Origin: Synergistaceae bacterium
GTDB taxonomy: Bacteria > Synergistota > Synergistia > Synergistales > Aminobacteriaceae
DNA length: 64,000 nucleotides
Direction of reading: 5' to 3'
Assembly (NCBI GenBank): GCA_018436785.1
Contig: JAHDKR010000048.1
Coordinates: 62,001-126,000, forward strand
Below the pieces are notes generated by a model. That model saw only the letters and a list, made by a program, of their open reading frames with translations, did no database searches and was not told the origin of the DNA. Below, piece after piece: positions 58,768 to 64,000 of this stretch (the first letter of the stretch is position 1; every line of letters begins with the position of its first letter). Both the position numbers and the translations under genes were made by a program.

Positions 58768-59829
58768 TTACTGTTTTGCGCCTTCTATCCAGGGTCTGGG
58801 ATCGACGGATTTCCCTTCTTTTAAAACATGGAAGACAAACCTCGGCTCGGCTCCCTGAATCTCTCCGACAAGGGCGATCTTTGTTCCACGCCGTATCTTC
58901 TCTCCGGATTTTACGTAGATGATACCGAGTCCTCCGTAAAAAGTGGCAATACCATTGCCGTGGTTCAGATAGATCGCGTTGCCGAAATTTCGCATCCATC
59001 CGCCGTGAAGGACTGTCGCATCCGCCGCCGCATGAACCGGTTCGCCGGGGGCAGCCTTTGCGGAAAGCCCTTCTCCGAAGCTCGTTCCGGTATGCGTGGG
59101 GGGAGGACCTCCACGGAGAGGCCAGGTCAGGCGCATCGGTGTGGTAGGTGATGGAAGCGCTTTAGAAGGCGTCTTTTCGACGATCGGCTCGTTCTGCGGC
59201 GGGGTCGGGCGCTGCACATGAGGTTCCGGCTTTTCGGCCGAGGTTCCGGGAATCGTGAGCGTCTCGCCTATCTTGATAATGGAACTCTCGGTAAGGTTGT
59301 TGGCTTGCAGCAGCGCGGACAGCGAGAGGCCGTAGAGACGCGAAATTCCGTACATGGTCTCTCCCTCCTGCACTTTGTGGGTGCGTACCGTTCCGTCCGC
59401 CGGAGCCGCAGGCTGTTGAGAAGATACTGCCGGAGCGGGTGTGTGTTCGGCTTTCTGCGGGCGCTCCTTCGGAGCCGAGGGCTTCTTGTCCGAGGGCGGG
59501 TCTTCTGTCAAGGGCGGCAGAAACTCATCGGCGTATTTCGGCTTCGGCCAGGCTCCCAGGCCGCGGCGTTTCGCCTCGTAGAGGGTGGCAAGAACGTCGC
59601 CCGGCGATTTGGGAACCAGCAGCACCGTCCCCTCCGGTGGAAGACCATCGTTCGCAGCTATCCCGTTGGCTGAGGCGAGGTTCGCGGGGTCGACGCCGTA
59701 CCTCCCGGCTACCGAGTCTACGGTGTCTCCGGCTTTTACCGTGTAGACGCCGAACGGGGGCTGTTCCGCGATAACGGAAGGCGCGGCCGTAATAACGAGA
59801 AGAAGTGTGAGGAAGAGTATGCGTCTCAT
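58768..59829 (-). CDS. Exported LysM-M23 protein with degenerate peptidase site
   Basis: 353 residues from the ATG at 59829, behind AGGAGG at about 10 nt. The frame continues upstream to 59967 without a site. A signal peptide (MRRILFLTLLLVITAAPSVIA) is followed by two LysM domains (YTVKAGDTVDSVAGRYGVD and HKVQEGETMYGISRLYGLS) for peptidoglycan binding, joined by Pro/Ala/Glu-rich linkers, then a LytM/M23 fold (about 235-350). The Zn ligands are lost: HxxxD is HTGTS and the final HxH is VFH with no first His. It is therefore probably not an enzyme but an EnvC/NlpD-like amidase activator or a structural wall protein. Confidence 0.88.
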   Translation of the reverse strand: MRRILFLTLLLVITAAPSVIAEQPPFGVYTVKAGDTVDSVAGRYGVDPANLASANGIAANDGLPPEGTVLLVPKSPGDVLATLYEAKRRGLGAWPKPKYADEFLPPLTEDPPSDKKPSAPKERPQKAEHTPAPAVSSQQPAAPADGTVRTHKVQEGETMYGISRLYGLSLSALLQANNLTESSIIKIGETLTIPGTSAEKPEPHVQRPTPPQNEPIVEKTPSKALPSPTTPMRLTWPLRGGPPPTHTGTSFGEGLSAKAAPGEPVHAAADATVLHGGWMRNFGNAIYLNHGNGIATFYGGLGIIYVKSGEKIRRGTKIALVGEIQGAEPRFVFHVLKEGKSVDPRPWIEGAKQ

Positions 59830-60019
59830 GCTCTGTTCAACCTCCTGGCGTCCCGAAGGACATGATATTCGCCCGGCGGGAGCCTGTTCTTCCGCACGGG
59901 AGAGAAGAAACTCGTTCTGTACTATAATATACCTTGAAAAAGCGACGCTGGGGAAAAGATGCGGCACGTTCCGTCCTGTTCCCTCCGCCTATTATATTCC
60001 AGAGAAACGAGATGATTAC

Positions 60020-60757
60020 GTGTTTGAAGCCGAATACTCCATACCCTACGCGGGGATTGGACCGGACGGGGCCATGAAGCTTCCCGTCCTTCTCGATATA
60101 TTGCAGGACATGGCCGACCGGGATGCGCACAGGATGTCCATGACCGTGGCCGATCTTCTGCCGAGAGGGTTGAGCTGGGTGCTGCGCCAGTACAGGGTCG
60201 TCGTGGACCGCTATCCCGGGCACGAGAGTATGTTGAAGGTCAGGACGTGGCACGGACCGCGGCGAAATCTGCATTCGATCCGCGCTTTCGAGGTCCGCGA
60301 CGCCGCCGGACCCGTTGCGTCCGCGTGGACGAGCTGGATCCTTATCGATACTCTGCGCGGACGTCCCCTCAGGCTTGACCGGCACACCACGGAGGTCTAC
60401 ACGAGAGAGGCCTACCCGATGGACGGAGACGCTCCTTCTCTTCCTGTAGTTGAGGACTTTGCCTACGATACATTTTTCTCCGTCCGCAGATGGGATCTTG
60501 ACCGAAACGCCCATGTGAACAACGCCGTCTACTTCTCTTGGGCTGTCGAATCTGCGCCGGATGCAGTGGCCGCGGAGTACGAGCTGGTAAAAGTGGAGGC
60601 CGAATACCTGAAACCCGTGGAGAAAAACGGCGACGTGCGCGTCAGGACCGCGTTGCTTCCGGCCGATCAAGGCGAAAAGGCTTTCTTTCACTTAATCGAA
60701 GGGCCGGACGGGGAAGTGAAGGCGCATTTCGCCACACGGTGGAGAGGCCGGAAATAA
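60020..60757 (+). CDS. Acyl-ACP thioesterase (FatA/FatB family)
   Basis: 245 residues from GTG 60020, preceded only by a weak GA-rich site. The frame continues further upstream to 59807, but a TATAAT at 59923-59928 suggests transcription starts near 59935. Double hot-dog fold of PF01643: FEAEYSIPYAGIGPDGAMKLPVLLDILQDMADRDAHRMSM, WVLRQYRVVVDRYP, and the second half with VRRWDLDRNAHVNNAVYFSWAVES, where D, N and H of the DxNxHVNN motif are the catalytic set. It releases fatty acids from acyl carrier protein. The gene is divergent from the LysM/M23 gene and seems to be a single unit. Confidence 0.93.
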   Translation: MFEAEYSIPYAGIGPDGAMKLPVLLDILQDMADRDAHRMSMTVADLLPRGLSWVLRQYRVVVDRYPGHESMLKVRTWHGPRRNLHSIRAFEVRDAAGPVASAWTSWILIDTLRGRPLRLDRHTTEVYTREAYPMDGDAPSLPVVEDFAYDTFFSVRRWDLDRNAHVNNAVYFSWAVESAPDAVAAEYELVKVEAEYLKPVEKNGDVRVRTALLPADQGEKAFFHLIEGPDGEVKAHFATRWRGRK

Positions 60758-60779
60758 ACTTCTGAAAGAAAATTCGCCA

Positions 60780-60832
60780 TTGACAACTCTCATCTTTCTC
60801 TCTAGAATTGGTTTGTTTCATCAATAAACTAA
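60780..60832 (+). promoter_or_regulatory. Promoter and ROK-type operator of the ROK/xylA unit
   Basis: TTGACA (60780-60785), 17-bp spacer, TAGAAT (60803-60808). The inverted repeat TTGGTTTGTT-N5-AATAAACTAA (60808-60832, 8 of 10 pairs) begins at the -10 and covers the start site, like XylR/NagC-type operators. Confidence 0.82.
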
Positions 60833-60881
60833 TCTCCGTACCGCGAGCCGCCGTATTGATTCGACGCAGAGGAGGGACGGG

Positions 60882-62075
60882 ATGAGAATCCGGAGCATCA
60901 ACGCTGAAAAAATGGGTCTTTCGAACAGACTGACCTTGCTCAACCTTATCCGAACCACTCCCGGTGTGAGCAGGCGGGAACTTGCCCGCCTCGCCGGGCT
61001 TGATCCAAGCACAGTGACCAAGATTATCACCTCGCTCCTTGAAAAAGGGCTCGTCATTGAACATGGAGTGCGCGACGCCGACCATCCGGGGAGAAAGTCC
61101 ATCATGCTCCGCGTATACCGTGATGCTGCCGTTGCGCTGATTGCAGAGATCGGCGTCGAGAAAACCCGGATCGCGAAAGGGTTTCTCGACGCTTCTTTTG
61201 AAGTGCTTGACGAATTTGACACGCCGCCGAAGGAGGACGAATTTTTCTCTGTTTTCGCCGGGAGCCTGCGAAAGAAAGCGTTCTCCTTCCCTCATACGGC
61301 GTATTGTGCGCTGAGCGTCGCCGTTCCGGGAATGGTGGAGTGGGGGAGCAACGTGCTGCGCTCTCTTCCGCATATGGGGTGGAAAAACGTCGATTTTGAA
61401 GCGCGTCTCGGGAAGTTGCTTCCCGAAATGGAGCTCACTGTGTTCACCGCAAACGAGGCCAAACTCTCCCTGATCGCCGAGATGTTCCGGAACGGCGGAG
61501 TATCCGGGCTGCACAGCGGCGTCTATGTCTATCTTTCGCAGGGGGTGGGAGGCGCCATCCTCATGGGGGATAAGATCATCCATGGACTCAGCAATACGGC
61601 GGGCGAACTCGGACACATGACGGTGGATCCACGGGGACCTCTCTGCCACTGCGGCAACCGGGGGTGTTTCGAGACGTTCGTTTCCATAGACACTGTTGTG
61701 AGGAACTTCGAGAACCTGGGAGCCTCCTTGCCGGGAAGCGATTTCCGCGAAAAATTCAGAGCGCTTCTCAGGCTGTTCCAGGAAGGAAACGACGCTGCGC
61801 GCCGTGTTCTCGAGGAGATGGGAGACTTTCTCGCAACAGGTATCGCCAACCTTGTCAGTATCCTTAATCCCGACTTCATCATGCTTGGAGGAATGGGATC
61901 CATTCTGCCCCCCTCGTTTGTAGCGGGCGTCGGAGAAAACGTCGCAAAAAAAACGCCCGGCGCGACTTCCCCGGATTTCTTACTCACCACCGCTTCATTG
62001 GGTATAGAATCTGCCGCTCTTGAAGGAGCGACGCTCATGGCGATGAACCATTATGTGAAGAAAGCAGTGAAATGA
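60882..62075 (+). CDS. ROK-family transcriptional repressor (XylR-like)
   Basis: 397 residues from the ATG at 60882, behind GGAGGG. N-terminal helix-turn-helix with GVSRRELARLAGLDPSTVTKIITSLLEKGLV, then a ROK sugar-kinase-like domain with the zinc-binding signature GHMTVDPRGPLCHCGNRGCFE (His plus three Cys) and VYLSQGVGGAILMGDK. The kinase Asp-Gly phosphate loop of active ROK kinases is poorly kept. ROK repressors of this layout commonly bind xylose or glucose. The operator at its own promoter and xylA directly downstream suggest control of xylose use. Confidence 0.93.
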   Translation: MRIRSINAEKMGLSNRLTLLNLIRTTPGVSRRELARLAGLDPSTVTKIITSLLEKGLVIEHGVRDADHPGRKSIMLRVYRDAAVALIAEIGVEKTRIAKGFLDASFEVLDEFDTPPKEDEFFSVFAGSLRKKAFSFPHTAYCALSVAVPGMVEWGSNVLRSLPHMGWKNVDFEARLGKLLPEMELTVFTANEAKLSLIAEMFRNGGVSGLHSGVYVYLSQGVGGAILMGDKIIHGLSNTAGELGHMTVDPRGPLCHCGNRGCFETFVSIDTVVRNFENLGASLPGSDFREKFRALLRLFQEGNDAARRVLEEMGDFLATGIANLVSILNPDFIMLGGMGSILPPSFVAGVGENVAKKTPGATSPDFLLTTASLGIESAALEGATLMAMNHYVKKAVK

Positions 62076-62160
62076 AGAAAGGCGCCAAATCCAAGGAGAT
62101 GTTCTCGTGTGAGGGCGTCAATGAAAAAAGAAACTGCACTCTGAAAAGGAGGTAAATACA

Positions 62161-63480
62161 ATGGGAGATCTCTTCCCCGGAATAAAGAAGATTCAATATG
62201 AGGGACCGCTTTCACAAAATCCGCTCGCTTTCAAGGAGTACAACGCCGACGAAGTCATCGCCGGAAAACCTATGAAGGAACACTTCCGCTTCGCTCTCTC
62301 ATGGTGGCACACGATTTGCTCCTCGGGAAGCGATATGTTCGGCTCGGGAACCGCCATCCGTCCGTGGGATTACGAGCCGCACCCGGTCAAGCGGGCGAAG
62401 CTCGCGGCGGACGGCGCTTTCGAGTTCATGGAGAAGCTGGGGCTCGAGTATTTCTGTTTTCACGACAGGGATATCGCTCCCGAGGCGTTGACGCTTGCCG
62501 AGACGAACGAGCGCCTCGACGAAGTTTGCGACTATGTCAAGGGGCTGATGAGCAAGACGGGAATCAAGCTCCTTTGGGGGACAGCGAACCTCTTTAGTCA
62601 CCCGCGATACATGCACGGCGCCGCCACATCGTGCAACGCGGACGTCTTTGCCTATGCCGCCGCCCAAGTCAAAAAGGCCATGACCCTCACCCGCGACATG
62701 GGTGGTGTGAACTACGTCTTTTGGGGGGGCCGGGAGGGGTACGAGACTCTGCTGAACACCAATATGAGCCTTGAACTCGACAATCTGGCCCGCTTCCTCA
62801 AGATGGCGGTAGCCTACGCGAAGGAGATTGGTTTCACGGGACAGTTCCTCATCGAGCCGAAGCCGAAGGAGCCTACCAAGCATCAGTATGACTATGACGT
62901 CCCCGCCGTACTGGCATTCCTGAGGAAGTACGGTCTGGAGAAGGATTTCAAGATCAATCTGGAGGCGAATCACGCAACGCTCGCGGGCCACACCTTCCAT
63001 CACGAACTGCATATCGCCAGAATCAACGGCGTTCTCGGCAGCATCGACGCGAACCAGGGCGATCTCTTCCTCGGATGGGATACCGACAACTTCCCGACGG
63101 ACGTGAACGCGGCGACGCTCGCGATGGTCGAAGTCCTGAAGAACGGCGGTATTGCTCCGGGCGGCTTTAACTTCGACGCGCATGTCCGTCGTCCTTCGTT
63201 CCAGGACGACGATCTCTTCATCGCGTACATCGTCGGGATGGATACCTTTGCCAAGGGGCTGAAGGTCGCGGCCAAACTGATCGAGGGCGGCGAGATCGAG
63301 GCGTTTGTGGCAAAACGGTACGAAAGCTACTCGTCTGGAGTGGGAAAGAAGATTGCGGACGCTTCCGTCGGATTCCGGGAGCTTGAAGCGTACGCGCTCG
63401 CGCACGATCAGCCTGTCAACGGCTCCGGACGGCAGGAGATGCTCGAAGCGATCGTGAACCGCTATATGCTCAACCCGTAA
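62161..63480 (+). CDS. xylA: Xylose isomerase
   Basis: 439 residues, class II length, with AAAGGAGG before the ATG. Catalytic and metal residues appear in the usual order: [11 protein letters not shown] (catalytic His and Asp), [17 protein letters not shown] (metal-bridging Glu and catalytic Lys), [17 protein letters not shown] and [19 protein letters not shown]. It interconverts D-xylose and D-xylulose with Mg2+ or Mn2+ in the cytoplasm. No xylulokinase or sugar transporter is seen before the window ends. The gene is 85 bp downstream of the ROK repressor and closes with a strong terminator. Confidence 0.98.
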   Translation: MGDLFPGIKKIQYEGPLSQNPLAFKEYNADEVIAGKPMKEHFRFALSWWHTICSSGSDMFGSGTAIRPWDYEPHPVKRAKLAADGAFEFMEKLGLEYFCFHDRDIAPEALTLAETNERLDEVCDYVKGLMSKTGIKLLWGTANLFSHPRYMHGAATSCNADVFAYAAAQVKKAMTLTRDMGGVNYVFWGGREGYETLLNTNMSLELDNLARFLKMAVAYAKEIGFTGQFLIEPKPKEPTKHQYDYDVPAVLAFLRKYGLEKDFKINLEANHATLAGHTFHHELHIARINGVLGSIDANQGDLFLGWDTDNFPTDVNAATLAMVEVLKNGGIAPGGFNFDAHVRRPSFQDDDLFIAYIVGMDTFAKGLKVAAKLIEGGEIEAFVAKRYESYSSGVGKKIADASVGFRELEAYALAHDQPVNGSGRQEMLEAIVNRYMLNP

Positions 63481-63522
63481 ACAACCATACGGCTCGTAGA
63501 AAATCCAGAAATGGAGTCGTTT

Positions 63523-63569
63523 CCGACCGGTTCATCTTTCGCGAAGCTGAAGAACCGGTCGGTTTTTTT
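63523..63569 (+). terminator. Intrinsic terminator of xylA
   Basis: CCGACCGGTTC (63523-63533) pairs with GAACCGGTCGG (63552-63562), then seven T (63563-63569). Confidence 0.93.
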
Positions 63570-63656
63570 CACGGAGCGCTGCCGGCAGCACAACCGGAAT
63601 GTCCATCGGCGTACGGTTTTTTAGTTCCGGCGAGTTTTCTCTTCTTCCTGATGCTC

Positions 63657-63686
63657 TTGTAAGGTAGTATGTTGATAGTTTATAAT
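63657..63686 (+). promoter_or_regulatory. Possible promoter of the TctC-type gene
   Basis: TTGTAA (63657-63662), 18-bp spacer, TATAAT (63681-63686). A leader of about 160 nt follows, with a short inverted repeat TTCAT/ATGAA at about 63780-63793. Nothing else is recognised in this 375-bp gap. Confidence 0.55.
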
Positions 63687-63855
63687 GCCTTCAACCGTTA
63701 TTCATTCTTTTGATCGGTAGTGTACCTAAGTTATGTTTTGGCGGGTGGAAGTCGCTCACCCTCAACCGAAACGCGTTGCGTTCATTGGATGAAACGGTTG
63801 TATTCCTCTCATCTTCTCTATGGAGAAAGACGAAAGAACAAAAGGAGTGTTGCAG

Positions 63856-64000
63856 ATGAAAAAGGTGTGGAAACTGGGCGTCCTGGTCTTTATTGTAGCG
63901 GCGATGCTTTCCGTCCCGGCCGGCGGTTTTGCAGACGAGTATCCGTCGAAGGGGATAACGCTTGTAGTTCCTTGGGGGGCCGGGGGCGTCACCGACGTGG
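63856..64000 (+). CDS. TctC/Bug-type substrate-binding protein (3' end outside window)
   Basis: Only 48 codons are seen, from the ATG at 63856 behind AAAGGAG. A signal peptide (MKKVWKLGVLVFIVAAMLSVPAG) is followed by EYPSKGITLVVPWGAGGVTDV, the well-known first strand and loop of tripartite tricarboxylate transporter binding proteins. These bind citrate, other carboxylates or nicotinate-like acids in the periplasm. TctA/TctB permease genes would be expected further right. Confidence 0.88.
   Translation, partial: MKKVWKLGVLVFIVAAMLSVPAGGFADEYPSKGITLVVPWGAGGVTDV

Noticed and set aside
58636-58824. 62-codon plus-strand ORF
   Set aside because: It runs through the nested hairpin and into the end of the LysM gene on the other strand, with Ser/Gly-rich, unconvincing composition.
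1-64000. CRISPR arrays, insertion sequences, prophage or integrase genes
   Set aside because: No evenly spaced repeats, transposase motifs or integrase genes were found anywhere in the window. Encapsulin has a phage-like fold but stands alone with its ferritin cargo.

Overview
The window is a GC-rich bacterial chromosome segment with short intergenic gaps, strong AGGAGG-type ribosome binding sites and many operons. No rRNA, tRNA, insertion sequence or CRISPR array is visible. The gene content suggests an anaerobic, amino-acid- and organic-acid-using bacterium, possibly of the Synergistota: lysine 2,3-aminomutase, urocanase, a histidine-lyase homologue, TRAP, tripartite-tricarboxylate and BCCT importers, an ECF riboflavin transporter, and a family-1 encapsulin with encapsulated ferritin. 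The phylum is an inference from gene content, not from a marker gene.

Left part (1-20 kb): two MalT/LuxR-type regulators (one cut by the window edge) bracket four exported proteins built from shared, unnamed modules, one of which carries a beta/gamma-crystallin domain. Then come clpB with a small coiled-coil gene and an exported alpha/beta hydrolase, a microbial-type poly(ADP-ribose) glycohydrolase with a cupin, an exported ankyrin-repeat protein with a small exported partner, an MFS exporter and a bacterial PH-domain membrane protein.

Middle part (20-44 kb): a tightly overlapped minus-strand operon encodes two D-Ala-D-Ala-ligase-like ATP-grasp enzymes, a GNAT acetyltransferase and a KamA aminomutase that keeps both lysine-binding aspartates. 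It is followed by encapsulin plus encapsulated ferritin, an ExoD-like protein, a Cache-GAF-HD-GYP signalling protein, carAB, an old-yellow-enzyme reductase, a GntR-controlled operon of a class III CoA-transferase and an HMG-CoA-lyase-like enzyme, riboflavin transporter ribU under an FMN riboswitch, asd with an AEC transporter, and a TRAP operon.

Right part (44-60 kb): the most interesting region. One minus-strand operon is iclR-hutU-hutD. Beyond a BTAD-ATPase-TPR regulator lies a second minus-strand operon with three molybdenum-hydroxylase subunits, a histidine-ammonia-lyase homologue that lacks the Ala-Ser-Gly triad needed for the MIO cofactor, and a BCCT (betaine-type) transporter. A MIO-less HAL homologue beside a trimethylammonium-compound importer and a urocanase fits ergothioneine (2-thiohistidine trimethylbetaine) breakdown: ergothionase, then thiourocanate hydratase. 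I read this as a candidate ergothioneine or histidine-betaine catabolic locus. The molybdenum hydroxylase would be a component not in the pathway as I know it.

Far right (59-64 kb): an inactive-looking LysM/M23 protein, an acyl-ACP thioesterase, a ROK repressor with a recognisable operator, xylose isomerase, and the first codons of a TctC-type binding protein that leaves the window.
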